Part shown: positions 25,210-33,904 of the stretch, one piece after another
Layout of the letters: every line of letters begins with the position of its first letter
Position numbering within the stretch: position 1 is the stretch's first letter
Assembly (NCBI GenBank): GCA_910579835.1
Contig: CAJTWQ010000003.1
Span: forward strand, 1-64,000
Length of the DNA: 64,000 nucleotides
From: an uncultured Ruminococcus sp.
GTDB taxonomy: Bacteria > Bacillota > Clostridia > Oscillospirales > Ruminococcaceae
Direction of reading: 5' to 3'
Translations under genes and position numbers: made by a program
The notes under the pieces: model-generated
What the model was told of the DNA's origin: nothing
What the model saw: only the letters and a program-made list of their open reading frames with translations
Database searches by the model: none

Positions 25210-25860
25210 TTATTCCATACCGCCGAGCCTTTTTTTCATGCGGTCGATCTCCGCCTGCATCCGGCAAAGCTCCAGTGAAACGGGATCGGGAATGTGTATC
25301 TGATCAATATCCTGAGTTACCGTATGTCCCTTTACTCTTGCACCGTTCTTTTTTACCACTCTGGCAGGCACGCCTACCGCTGTGCAGTTGTCGGGAATTT
25401 CATTGAGCACTACTGCGTTTGCGGCAATCTTTACATTGTTTCCAACCCTGAAAGGCCCCAGAACCTTTGCCCCCGCGCCCACAAGAACGTTGTCTCCCAG
25501 TGTGGGGTGACGCTTGCCCTTGTCCTTTCCGGTGCCGCCCAGGGTCACCCCCTGGTATATCAGGCAGTTGTCTCCGATAACCGCCGTTTCACCGATCACA
25601 ACGCCCATTCCGTGATCTATGAACAATCCCTTTCCTATGGCAGCTCCGGGATGTATCTCGATGCCCGTCCGTCTCCGTGCGCTTTGGGAAATTATACGTG
25701 CGGCGGTGAACATTCCGCGGCTGTAGAACCAGTGAGCTATACGGTAATTTCTTATAGCCACAAGACTTGGGTAGGTCATGAGGATCTCAAAGGCGTTTCT
25801 TGCCGCCGGATCTCTTTCCTTTATCAGCCTTATATCACGGCGTATATTTTTAAAAAGCAT
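25210..25860 (-). CDS. cysE: Serine O-acetyltransferase
   Basis: 216 aa. It has an N-terminal helical domain (RDPAARNAFEILMTYPS, ALIRNYRIAHW-type segment) and a left-handed beta-helix with GIEIHPGAAIGKGLFIDHG, the catalytic His region DHGMGVVIGE and GGTGKDKGKRHPTLGDNV. It makes O-acetylserine, the carbon skeleton for cysteine. First gene of the cysE-cysS-yycJ-rlmH-birA-deoD run, behind a consensus promoter. The upstream gap is too short and lacks the AGGGTGG-type element of a T-box, so T-box control is not supported. Confidence 0.96.
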   Translation of the reverse strand: MLFKNIRRDIRLIKERDPAARNAFEILMTYPSLVAIRNYRIAHWFYSRGMFTAARIISQSARRRTGIEIHPGAAIGKGLFIDHGMGVVIGETAVIGDNCLIYQGVTLGGTGKDKGKRHPTLGDNVLVGAGAKVLGPFRVGNNVKIAANAVVLNEIPDNCTAVGVPARVVKKNGARVKGHTVTQDIDQIHIPDPVSLELCRMQAEIDRMKKRLGGME

Positions 25861-25890
25861 ATCAGTACTCCTTGTAATGTAACTTATTAT

Positions 25891-25919
25891 ATTATATACA
25901 ATATGCGGAAATATGTCAA
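25891..25919 (-). promoter_or_regulatory. Consensus promoter of the cysE operon
   Basis: Minus-strand TTGACA (25914-25919), 17-bp spacer, TATAAT (25891-25896). RBS AAGGAG follows near 25870. Confidence 0.88.
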
Positions 25920-25967
25920 GTGTTCGTGCGTTTTCTCCGCGGAAATCAAAAAAATCTCATTAATCGC

Positions 25968-25996
25968 TTGAAAAAATTTTTCCTATGATGTATAAT
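25968..25996 (+). promoter_or_regulatory. Promoter of the CE2-like esterase gene
   Basis: TTGAAA (25968-25973), 17-bp spacer, TATAAT (25991-25996), 35 bp before the ATG at 26031. Confidence 0.82.
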
Positions 25997-26030
25997 ATCT
26001 TTATATAACACGTATATGGGAGATTTAATT

Positions 26031-27737
26031 ATGAAATACAGAAATATTTTGATACCGGCAGGATGCATTCTGACCTGCACTGTTCTTACAGTGGGAACTG
26101 CATCCTCCGCTAAGAAAAACAGGATCGATGACCTTAAACATCTGAAAAACGCCCTGCTTTGCGAGGGAGAAATGATCGAGGCGGACGATATTGACGGCGA
26201 CGGAGTTGTCGACATTTTCGATATGGTACAACTCAGACAGCAGATCCTCTATTCCGGAGAGGAAAAAGAGGACGATTTCGCCGCCGTTTCCGATAATGTC
26301 AAGCTCGTAGGACGCACACTCAGAAAAAATGACGTTACATGGCTGGTTCAAAGCGGTTCTGCTGCGACATTTACCGTTACCGGAAGCTCTGCGTCAGTTA
26401 CCCTCGCCGGAGACGCCTCTGTCAGCAACGGAGAGGACTATCGCTCACGCTATGCCATTCTGGTGAACGGAGAGGTTATCACCGACGGCGTTATGAGTGA
26501 AAAGGAAAAAGAAATAGAGCTTTTCAGCGGCACAACCGGAAGAACCGCCGAGATCACCGTTATACACCTTTCGGAAGCCGCAAACGGAGCAATTGGAATT
26601 AAGAATATTCACACGGTATCAGGCGCGCCGAAGCCCGTTATCCCCGCGCCGGAAAAAGAACTTAAAATAGAGTTTATAGGCGATTCCATAACCTGCGCAT
26701 ACGGCGTTGAGGGAAAGTCCGCCGGAGAGTCTTTCAAGACGACTACCGAAAACTTCATGAAATCCTATGCATATCTTACCGCCCAGCTCCTTGACGCAGA
26801 CTACAGCGCCGTTTCCTACAGCGGTCACGGGATCATCTCCGGCTATACCTCCGGCGCAAAAAATACAGATCAGATCGTTCCGAAACTTTACGAAAATACC
26901 GGAAATCTTCCTGATTACGCCCATTCATGGGATTTTTCCGCTTCGGATAACGATGTGGTGGTAATAAACCTTGGAACCAACGATTACAGCTATCTCCAGA
27001 AAGAACCGGAGGGGGGCAGCGATGAATTTGTGGCCGGATACGTTGATTTTCTCGGCATGGTGCGCAAAAACAATCCCAAAGCATATATTATCTGCACTAT
27101 GGGAACAATGGGCGGAAACGACGTGGTTTATCCCCTGATCGAACAAGCTGTAAAGAAATTTGGAGATGAAAAGGTATCCTGCTATGAATCGGCAATTCAG
27201 AATATGCAGCTTGACGGGATCGGTTCGGACTATCATCCCTCTTTGGCAACTCAGCAGAACAGCGCATATGTTCTTGCCGACAAAATCTGTCATGTTCTTG
27301 GCGTCGAGTCCTCACAGATAGGTCTTGACGTTGCTGCCGATGCCGAATACAAGCTTGTGACTGACCCCGATTTGGGCGGCAGCTGCTATGCATATCTCAA
27401 CGACTACGATAAATCGTTCTGGCTCACCAATTCTGCCGGCGGAAGCGCACCGGAAGCTCTTGAAGCTGTAATTGCTCCTGTTGGACTTAAAAATAACGGC
27501 GTTTATCTTCTTAAATTCGACTGGACTGCCGGAGCTGAATCGGAAGTTCCCGTTATAATCAGAAGCGGCGGAAAGGTTATCTTTGAAGACGTCATAACCT
27601 GCGGCGCGGAAACCATTCACTTTGAAAAAGAGCTGAAATGTCCGGAGAACTGCGACGCCGAGATAGTATTCCGCATCGGCGGATATGACAGCGGCAGATT
27701 TACCATACAGAATTTCAGACTTATTAAAACGGAGTGA
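26031..27737 (+). CDS. Secreted SGNH/CE2-like carbohydrate esterase with N-terminal dockerin remnant
   Basis: 568 aa from the ATG at 26031 (RBS GGGAGA); the longer reading from 26016 lacks an RBS. Signal peptide of about 28 residues. Next comes a short dockerin-like segment: a helix (RIDDLKHLKNALL) that lacks its first Ca loop, then one intact loop DIDGDGVVDIFDMVQLRQQIL-type repeat. A beta-sandwich domain (about 75-205) precedes the SGNH catalytic domain with IEFIGDSITCAYG (nucleophile Ser), NLGTNDYSY and SDYHPS (catalytic Asp/His), the CE2 arrangement seen in acetyl-xylan/mannan esterases. The last 130 residues look like a beta-rich carbohydrate-binding module. Deacetylation would assist the GH5 and GH26 enzymes nearby. 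The family call is good; the substrate is inferred. Confidence 0.85.
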   Translation: MKYRNILIPAGCILTCTVLTVGTASSAKKNRIDDLKHLKNALLCEGEMIEADDIDGDGVVDIFDMVQLRQQILYSGEEKEDDFAAVSDNVKLVGRTLRKNDVTWLVQSGSAATFTVTGSSASVTLAGDASVSNGEDYRSRYAILVNGEVITDGVMSEKEKEIELFSGTTGRTAEITVIHLSEAANGAIGIKNIHTVSGAPKPVIPAPEKELKIEFIGDSITCAYGVEGKSAGESFKTTTENFMKSYAYLTAQLLDADYSAVSYSGHGIISGYTSGAKNTDQIVPKLYENTGNLPDYAHSWDFSASDNDVVVINLGTNDYSYLQKEPEGGSDEFVAGYVDFLGMVRKNNPKAYIICTMGTMGGNDVVYPLIEQAVKKFGDEKVSCYESAIQNMQLDGIGSDYHPSLATQQNSAYVLADKICHVLGVESSQIGLDVAADAEYKLVTDPDLGGSCYAYLNDYDKSFWLTNSAGGSAPEALEAVIAPVGLKNNGVYLLKFDWTAGAESEVPVIIRSGGKVIFEDVITCGAETIHFEKELKCPENCDAEIVFRIGGYDSGRFTIQNFRLIKTE

Positions 27738-27740
27738 GCT

Positions 27741-28229
27741 ATGCCGAAAATTATTCTTATCTGCGGAAAAATATGCAGCGGAAAATCCTTTTATTCACAA
27801 AGTCTTGCAAGAGAATACAATGCTGTTATATTGTCCTGCGACGAGGTTTCCGCCGATCTTTTTCATCACAGCGAGGGAGAAAGATTTGACGAAATTGCTG
27901 CCGACATCAAGAAATATCTCCATAAAATAGCGGCAAGAATCGCCGCAGCCGGAAGCGGCGTTATCCTTGACTGGGGATTCTGGACGCATCGGGAGCGCCG
28001 GGAGGTATCGGAGTATTACAGTTCCCTGAAAATCCCCTTTGAGTGGCATTATATTGATATTTCCGACGAACAATGGCAGCATAATATATCCATGCGGAAT
28101 CAGGCTGTCACCGCCGGAGAAACCACGGATTTTTACGTTGACGACGGTCTGAAGGATAAGCTTCTGCGCAGTTTTGAAATTCCTGAGCGTTATGAAATAG
28201 ATGTCTGGCATAAATTTAAAAGATATTAG
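27741..28229 (+). CDS. Small P-loop kinase-like ATP-binding protein
   Basis: 162 aa. The N-terminal Walker A motif is ICGKICSGKSFYSQSLA, with a Walker-B-like region ILDWGFW and a lid-like Arg segment (HRERREVSEYY). The overall pattern is that of the AAA_33/zeta-toxin-like nucleoside or sugar kinase group. Substrate unknown. It starts 3 nt after the esterase gene and is likely co-transcribed. No antitoxin-like gene is beside it, so a toxin role is not supported. Confidence 0.8.
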   Translation: MPKIILICGKICSGKSFYSQSLAREYNAVILSCDEVSADLFHHSEGERFDEIAADIKKYLHKIAARIAAAGSGVILDWGFWTHRERREVSEYYSSLKIPFEWHYIDISDEQWQHNISMRNQAVTAGETTDFYVDDGLKDKLLRSFEIPERYEIDVWHKFKRY

Positions 28230-28352
28230 TTTTAATCAAGTCATAAAATGCTATGTTTTATTACAAAAAAGCTTTTATATTCTTGTATATTTTACCTAAA
28301 ATACCTCTAAAAAATTCTATATCCGAAAGCGTGCTGACACAGCCGGAATTCA

Positions 28353-28381
28353 TTGACAAAATAACTCTGCTATGATAAAAT
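28353..28381 (+). promoter_or_regulatory. Promoter upstream of the inverted-repeat element and GH5 gene
   Basis: TTGACA (28353-28358), 17-bp spacer, TAAAAT (28376-28381). The start point would fall near 28388, at the left end of the inverted repeat, giving a leader of about 450 nt before the GH5 ATG. Confidence 0.65.
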
Positions 28382-28387
28382 ATTAAT

Positions 28388-28615
28388 ATAGGTAACCTCT
28401 AAAAACCTGTTTGGTTAATCAAAAATTAGATTAAGTACAGTAGTTGCAAGGAAAACTCTCGAAGGCGGGCTGTCGAGTCTCAACTATCGGTTCGGTCGGT
28501 TCTTCTGCTTCACAGAGGTGTCCACTGGACACTCGCACCCCTCCGAGATAGTTTGACACAGCAAATGCTGTGCATAGCTGATTTTTGTAAAAAGAGGTTT
28601 TTAGAGGTTACCTAT
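28388..28615. repeat. MITE-like inverted-repeat element upstream of the cellulase gene
   Basis: Perfect 21-bp terminal inverted repeats at 28388-28408 and 28595-28615 (core GGTAACCTCTAAAAACCT). Inner blocks are also inverted (GCTGTCGAGTCTCAACTATC against GCTGTGTCAAACTATC read from the other strand). No ORF. It occupies the middle of the 612-bp gene-free gap 28230-28841. The rest of the gap, 28616-28841, holds the GH5 leader and an AGGAGGG RBS with no other recognised site. Confidence 0.82.
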
Positions 28616-28841
28616 AGTATCAGTCGCAGTTTAGGCTCTGACGGCTGTGAAAATATGAAAAATTATAAATCTTAAGAACCTGTTTTCATAAGGGTCGCAA
28701 GTGGTATACCAAGCAGTTTTTTCTTTTGGCAATATGATAAGCTGCTGTAATATTGCAGAGTTGTTAGAAGCAGCTAAATAGGAAAAGGCTGACACGGCGT
28801 CTTGTGCAGACAGTTTCTAATATCATCAGGAGGGTAAGATA

Positions 28842-30995
28842 ATGTTTGACACATCAACAAACATAAAGCGCATAGTCGGCATTTCAGCCGCAGCTTTATG
28901 CATGCTTTCATCCATCAGAATCGCTCCCGTAACTGTTCGGGAAATCGAAGCTGCCGGAGATACTATGACAGCTTTTGAGATCACCGAAGACATGGGGCTT
29001 GGCTGGAATCTCGGAAACAGCTTCGATGCATATATGTCAGCGAATAATGTTCCGCTGGATACCTATGGTCTTGAAGCTGAGACCTGTTGGGGAAATCCAA
29101 AGACTACGAATGCGATGCTTGACGCTGTTAAGGCAAAGGGCTTCAATACTATCCGTGTGCCCGTGACCTGGTTCCAGCACGTTGACAAAAACAACGGCTA
29201 CAAAATCGACGAGGCATGGCTTGCGCGCGTCAAAGAAGTCGTTGACTACTGCTACAACAACGGAATGTACGTTATCCTCAATCTTCATCACGAAGAGCCG
29301 TATCAGAACCGTTCAACTTTGGGTGCAGACTACGAGGAGATCAACGGCTATGTAACCGCCCTCTGGGGTCAGCTTGCCGAAGTTTTCAAGGATTATAACC
29401 AGCACCTTATTTTCGAAACAATGAACGAACCTCGTGCCAAGGAAACCGACCACGAATGGTGGGGCCCCCACGACGACGAGGTTGACGCTATCAATAAGAT
29501 AAACGCAAACGCTCTTGATGTTATCCGTAAGGCTGGCGGACAGAACGATACGCGTCTTGTAATGATGCCCGGTTACTGCGCTTCAAGTGATACTTCAATT
29601 ATGAGCAAGGTTGTTATCCCTGATGACGATTTTGTGGCTGCCTCTGTTCATGCATATTCGCCATACAGCTTTGCTATGGATGATAAAGTTGCGTCTCATG
29701 ATACGTTTACAGAAACCAACCGTACCGAGCTTATATCTATTATGGACGGTATCAGAAAAACGTTTGGCGATAAGGACATTCCGGTAGTTCTCGGTGAATT
29801 CAGCTCCTCAAACTTCGGAAATACCGAGGCGAGATGCAATTGGGCAGACGCTTATATATCAACCGCAAAGGCTTATGGTTTCCCCTGCGTTCTCTGGGAC
29901 AACAACGTTGAAAAGAACAACGGCGGCGAAGCTCATGGTTATCTCGACAGAAACAACTGCACATGGTATTCCGCATCCGAGCCGGTTATCGACAAGATGC
30001 TTGATGTAATTGCTGACAGTTCGATCAAATGGGGCAGCGAGAGAAAGTCCCCTGTTATCAATCATGACGACATTTCAACAGGCACTCAGCTTATTGATCA
30101 GTCTTATGACCTTGACGCATCTGTCGAGGACGGAAACTGCACTCCTGGTCTTAACGCCAATTGGAAGCTCCTTGAGGGCGGAGACGTTGCCGTACAGTTT
30201 ACAGGTGATGCTCCGGTTATCGCTGTTGTTGACGGAAGCTGGCAGAATTGGACTGAAATCAAGCCCTATGATGTTCAGGACGGAATTGCATACTACTCAT
30301 CCGAGCATATCAAATCCGCCTGGTCTGGTGATGCATCTGAAATAGAGCATCTTTTTGTAAGAACCAACAGCAAAACAAATGTTACTGCTATTGCCGTTAT
30401 CGGCGGCGGTACGGTTGTTAATCCGCCCGAAGACAACACAAAGAAGTTCGATCTTGATCTTTCCGCAAGAACGGATAGCGACATAAAGCTTGTCATTACA
30501 TTTACAGGCGCAGCCGGATCGACTATCAACGGATGCGTAGGCTATATGGGCGACGAATGGACAAATATCGAATATGAGGGCAAGATTGGCGAAGACGGAA
30601 CTTTCTTAGTTGAAGTAGCTCTTGGCGACGGCGAAAACGCTATTCCTGACGGAATCACATCTGCACAGGCTCAGATTTGGTGGTGCGATGATGAAAACGT
30701 CACTATGTCAGATTATAAGCTTGAGGGCAAGAGCGTAACTCCTCCTGTCGGTGTAAATTACGGCGATGCCAACTGCAACGGAGAGATTCGTTTGAGCGAT
30801 GCAGTTCTTATCATGCAGGCTATCGGTAATCCCGACGTATACGGCGTAAACGGAAGCGACCCGTCACATATTACCGAGCGCGGCACTATAAACGGCGACT
30901 GCTACAATACCGGAGACGGACTTACAAATAAGGACGCTCTTGCAGTACAGATGCTTCTTATTCATATCGTTGATTCACTTCCGATCAAAGAATAA
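28842..30995 (+). CDS. Secreted GH5 endoglucanase with C-terminal dockerin
   Basis: 717 aa; RBS AGGAGGG. A signal peptide of about 38 residues is followed by a GH5 catalytic domain (about 43-400) with acid/base E196 (TMNEP) and nucleophile E319 (VVLGEFSSS); the GLGWNLGNSFDA start suggests subfamily GH5_4. Two beta-rich modules follow: about 412-525 and 535-630 (with IWWCDDENV), which look like carbohydrate-binding modules. A dockerin spans 639-713: two Ca loops (GDANCNGEIRLSDAV and CYNTGDGLTNKDA) separated by the long insert typical of R. flavefaciens. It would hydrolyse beta-1,4-glucan while bound to a scaffoldin cohesin on the cell surface. No scaffoldin is in the window. A terminator is at 31049. 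Confidence 0.95.
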   Translation: MFDTSTNIKRIVGISAAALCMLSSIRIAPVTVREIEAAGDTMTAFEITEDMGLGWNLGNSFDAYMSANNVPLDTYGLEAETCWGNPKTTNAMLDAVKAKGFNTIRVPVTWFQHVDKNNGYKIDEAWLARVKEVVDYCYNNGMYVILNLHHEEPYQNRSTLGADYEEINGYVTALWGQLAEVFKDYNQHLIFETMNEPRAKETDHEWWGPHDDEVDAINKINANALDVIRKAGGQNDTRLVMMPGYCASSDTSIMSKVVIPDDDFVAASVHAYSPYSFAMDDKVASHDTFTETNRTELISIMDGIRKTFGDKDIPVVLGEFSSSNFGNTEARCNWADAYISTAKAYGFPCVLWDNNVEKNNGGEAHGYLDRNNCTWYSASEPVIDKMLDVIADSSIKWGSERKSPVINHDDISTGTQLIDQSYDLDASVEDGNCTPGLNANWKLLEGGDVAVQFTGDAPVIAVVDGSWQNWTEIKPYDVQDGIAYYSSEHIKSAWSGDASEIEHLFVRTNSKTNVTAIAVIGGGTVVNPPEDNTKKFDLDLSARTDSDIKLVITFTGAAGSTINGCVGYMGDEWTNIEYEGKIGEDGTFLVEVALGDGENAIPDGITSAQAQIWWCDDENVTMSDYKLEGKSVTPPVGVNYGDANCNGEIRLSDAVLIMQAIGNPDVYGVNGSDPSHITERGTINGDCYNTGDGLTNKDALAVQMLLIHIVDSLPIKE

Positions 30996-31048
30996 TGCCT
31001 TGACGCTATCCGTACATAACGGCGGTATATAGACTTAAAATTGCATTA

Positions 31049-31087
31049 AAACAGGGAGACTTTTCTGAAAGAATCTCCCTGTTTTTT
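31049..31087 (+). terminator. Terminator of the GH5 gene
   Basis: Stem AAACAGGGAGA / TCTCCCTGTTT with a 14-nt loop and seven Ts. Confidence 0.88.
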
Positions 31088-31171
31088 TATACAAATATGT
31101 CCGTCGCTGACGTACAAGCGTATTTACTAAAAACACACAGCAGAAATGGCGTTTTTTCTACTTTCTATCAA

Positions 31172-31200
31172 TTGATTTTTCTGGTAAAATGGAATATAAT
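31172..31200 (+). promoter_or_regulatory. Promoter of the aspartokinase gene
   Basis: TTGATT (31172-31177), 17-bp spacer, TATAAT (31195-31200), 41 bp before the ATG at 31241. Confidence 0.8.
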
Positions 31201-31240
31201 AGTTATTGTGATTATTTTGTCAATAAAGGAATGAATGGTA

Positions 31241-32575
31241 ATGGCTAACAAAGTCGTAAAATTTGGTGGAAGCAGTCTCGCTGACGCAAATCAATTTAGG
31301 AAAGTCGCCGCTATTATTAAAAGCGATGAAAAAAGGAAATACGTTGTCCCGTCTGCTCCGGGAAAAAGATTTTCCGATGACATCAAAATAACGGATATGC
31401 TCTATAAATGCTGTGAACTTGCAGGCAGCGGAATTGATTTTTCCGAACCTTTTCAGATTATTAAGGAGCGATACAACGGAATTATTGCCGAACTGGGCAT
31501 TGATATGTCCCTGGATGAAGATTTTGATTTCATTGCAGCGGAACTTAAAAAACGCCCTGCCAAGGATTTTGCCGCCAGCAGAGGCGAATACCTTAATGGC
31601 AAGGTACTTGCAAATTATCTGGGCTACAGCTTCGTTGACGCCGCTGATGTTATCGTTTTTGATACAAAGGGTACTCTTATCCTTGACAGAACCGTCAGAG
31701 CCGTACGGGAGAGGCTGAAAGGTCTGGACAATGCCGTTATTCCCGGATTTTACGGCAGAACCACCGAGGGTATAGTCAAGACCTTTTCAAGAGGCGGCTC
31801 GGACGTTACAGGTTCTATTATCGCCAATGCTGTAAAGGCTGAAATATACGAGAATTGGACGGATGTTTCCGGCTTCCTTATTGCTGATCCAAGAATTGTT
31901 GAGAACCCAGATGTTATCGAAGTTATTACCTATAGGGAGCTTAGAGAGCTTGCATACATGGGAGCCTCCGTACTTCACGAGGACGCTATTTTCCCTGTAA
32001 GATCAGCGGGAATTCCGATTAATATTAGAAATACCAACCGTCCGGAAGATCCCGGAACTATGATCGTTTCCGACGACTACGACTTCAGCGGCGAAAGTCT
32101 CCGCTACACCATTACCGGTATCGCCGGAAAAAAGGGATTCAGCACAATTAATATTGAAAAGGCCATGATGAACAACGAAACTGGCTTTGGCATGAAGCTC
32201 CTTACAGTGCTTTATGAGAACGGCCTGTCCTTTGAACATATGCCCTCCGGAATTGATACCATGAGCGTTACGCTCAGCACGGAAAAGCTGGCTCCTGTCC
32301 GTGAAAAGGTACTTGCTGAAATAAGAAAGGCAGTAAATCCCGATCATATTGAAATCGAGGACGGTATTTCAATTCTGGCTGTCGTAGGACGGAGAATGAA
32401 GAATACAAGAGGAACTGTCGCCCGAATTTTTGCGGCTTTGGCTCATGCAAGAATCAATGTCAAGCTTATAGATCAAGGCTCCAGTGAGCTGAATGTTATT
32501 ATAGGAGTAAATGAGCACGAACTTCCAGAGGCCATCAGAAGAATATACGATATGTTTATTAATTCAGAGAAATAA
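31241..32575 (+). CDS. Aspartate kinase
   Basis: 444 aa from MANKVVKFGGSS; an ATG two codons upstream (31235) is also possible and has equal RBS support (AAAGGA). The amino-acid kinase domain has VVKFGGSSLAD, SRGEYLNGKVLANYL and FSRGGSDVTGSIIA. Two ACT domains follow from about residue 285 (TGIAGKKGFSTINIEK and ISILAVVGRRM...). It phosphorylates aspartate, the entry to lysine, methionine and threonine synthesis. The ACT pair implies feedback control by one of these. It is monocistronic, bounded by a consensus promoter and a strong terminator, and no lysine riboswitch is evident in the short leader. Confidence 0.95.
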   Translation: MANKVVKFGGSSLADANQFRKVAAIIKSDEKRKYVVPSAPGKRFSDDIKITDMLYKCCELAGSGIDFSEPFQIIKERYNGIIAELGIDMSLDEDFDFIAAELKKRPAKDFAASRGEYLNGKVLANYLGYSFVDAADVIVFDTKGTLILDRTVRAVRERLKGLDNAVIPGFYGRTTEGIVKTFSRGGSDVTGSIIANAVKAEIYENWTDVSGFLIADPRIVENPDVIEVITYRELRELAYMGASVLHEDAIFPVRSAGIPINIRNTNRPEDPGTMIVSDDYDFSGESLRYTITGIAGKKGFSTINIEKAMMNNETGFGMKLLTVLYENGLSFEHMPSGIDTMSVTLSTEKLAPVREKVLAEIRKAVNPDHIEIEDGISILAVVGRRMKNTRGTVARIFAALAHARINVKLIDQGSSELNVIIGVNEHELPEAIRRIYDMFINSEK

Positions 32576-32584
32576 TATAATAAC

Positions 32585-32618
32585 AAAAAAGACGCACTGT
32601 TTAGTGCGTCTTTTTTTT
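32585..32618 (+). terminator. Terminator of the aspartokinase gene
   Basis: Stem GACGCAC / GTGCGTC (32591-32610), extended by flanking A and T runs, with eight Ts. Confidence 0.92.
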
Positions 32619-32622
32619 GAAT

Positions 32623-32653
32623 AAAAAACCTGCCTGGCAAACGCCGGACAGGT
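32623..32653 (-). terminator. Terminator of secDF
   Basis: On the minus strand, stem ACCTGTCCGGC / GCCAGGCAGGT (one mismatch and one wobble) with a short loop, followed by six Ts. Confidence 0.82.
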
Positions 32654-32677
32654 CTTGGAATTTTTAACTTAACAAAA

Positions 32678-33904
32678 TTACTGCTTTTTCTCGGATTTCT
32701 TCGATTTTTCCTTGTTCATCCACCATGACCATGTTACAGGAGCAACAAAGAGCGAAGAATAGGTACCGGAGATAAGACCGAACATCAACGGAACTGAGAA
32801 GCTAAGCAGCGAATGATAGCCTGTTACGAATACAACTATTGAAATAATAAGCATTGTACTGATAGTTGTAATAGATGTTCTTATAGAACGCGTAAGAGAT
32901 TGTGTACAACTGATGTTGATACGCTCATTAAGAGAAGCCTTGGGATACAGCGTGCGGTTTTCTCTGATTCTATCATAGATAACGATAGTATTGTTAATAG
33001 AATAACCGAGTATCGTAAGAAGTACGGCAACAGTATTCTTGTCAAACTCAAATCCGCAAATAACCGATACTGCAATTGCAACAAAAAGGTCATGGCAAAG
33101 AGCAAATACCGAGCATACGCCTGCCGACCAGCCGCCGATCTTTCTGAAACGCACGGCAATGTATATGATAACCATGATTGCTGCAAATACAACGGCCACA
33201 AGGCACTTGATAAGAGCCTCACGGGCTGTGGACGAACTTACATTGTTTATGCTGGGACTTTCAATATTGTTGTCGGGGAATCTGCTGGTAAGACGCTCCG
33301 TCAGCTCGTTGGGATGAACCTTGTTTACAGAATCTTCAAACTCAATTTCATTGCCGGAAAGCTTTTCTTTCAGAGAAGCTGTCAGATCCTCGCGTTCTTC
33401 AGTAGAGAACGAGTCCCTTGTAAAGGAAATTGTAAGGATTTTCGTGCCGTCCACATCAGAAAACGACGTTTCAGCAGGGGTATTTTTGAAATATCCGTCA
33501 ACGGTCTCCTTGAGAACATTCTGGTCGATTTCCCCCGTATAGCTGAAATTAAACTGATAATCGGTGGAAACATCGAAAGTCTCAGATGATGTATAGGCAA
33601 TGATTATCTGATTCTTGTCCTCAGTTCCAATAGCCTTTCCAAGCTTAACGTTTACAGGCGCATCAATAAGGTCGTCTACGGCTTTTTTTACATCATTTGC
33701 ATCTATTTCGCCGGTATAGTTGTAGGAAATCTCAGCGCCGCCTTTGAATTCGATCGACAGATTTACGCCCCTAACAATAAGACCGACGATAAGCGCGGCA
33801 ATAACGCCGATCACGATACCGAAGATCATTCTTTTCTTTGCGCAGAAATTATACACCTTTTCAGGCATAAGAGCAGAAACCTCTTTTTTGGTTCTCTTCG
33901 TCAT
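32678..33904 (-). CDS. secF: Protein translocase subunit SecF
   Basis: 408 aa. Six membrane helices, with the first near residues 28-46 (IFGIVIGVIAALIVGLIV), then the SecF signature IEFKGGAEISY and a large extracytoplasmic domain. The five-helix RND core contains IAVRFRKIGGWSAG and TILGYSINNTIVIYDRIRENR. It drives late steps of Sec export using the proton gradient. It overlaps secD by 4 nt (ATGA). The extracytoplasmic domain is larger than in E. coli, a common feature of clostridial SecF. Confidence 0.95.
   Translation of the reverse strand: MTKRTKKEVSALMPEKVYNFCAKKRMIFGIVIGVIAALIVGLIVRGVNLSIEFKGGAEISYNYTGEIDANDVKKAVDDLIDAPVNVKLGKAIGTEDKNQIIIAYTSSETFDVSTDYQFNFSYTGEIDQNVLKETVDGYFKNTPAETSFSDVDGTKILTISFTRDSFSTEEREDLTASLKEKLSGNEIEFEDSVNKVHPNELTERLTSRFPDNNIESPSINNVSSSTAREALIKCLVAVVFAAIMVIIYIAVRFRKIGGWSAGVCSVFALCHDLFVAIAVSVICGFEFDKNTVAVLLTILGYSINNTIVIYDRIRENRTLYPKASLNERINISCTQSLTRSIRTSITTISTMLIISIVVFVTGYHSLLSFSVPLMFGLISGTYSSLFVAPVTWSWWMNKEKSKKSEKKQ

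Noticed and set aside
25861..26015. T-box riboswitch upstream of cysE-cysS
   Set aside because: The promoter is only about 30 bp from the cysE ATG, leaving no room for a T-box leader, and no T-box sequence is seen.
27741..28229. Zeta-type toxin
   Set aside because: Only the P-loop is shared; no epsilon-like antitoxin gene is adjacent and it is co-transcribed with an esterase.
31201..31240. Lysine riboswitch ahead of the aspartokinase gene
   Set aside because: The leader between the consensus promoter and the ATG is about 40 nt, far too short.
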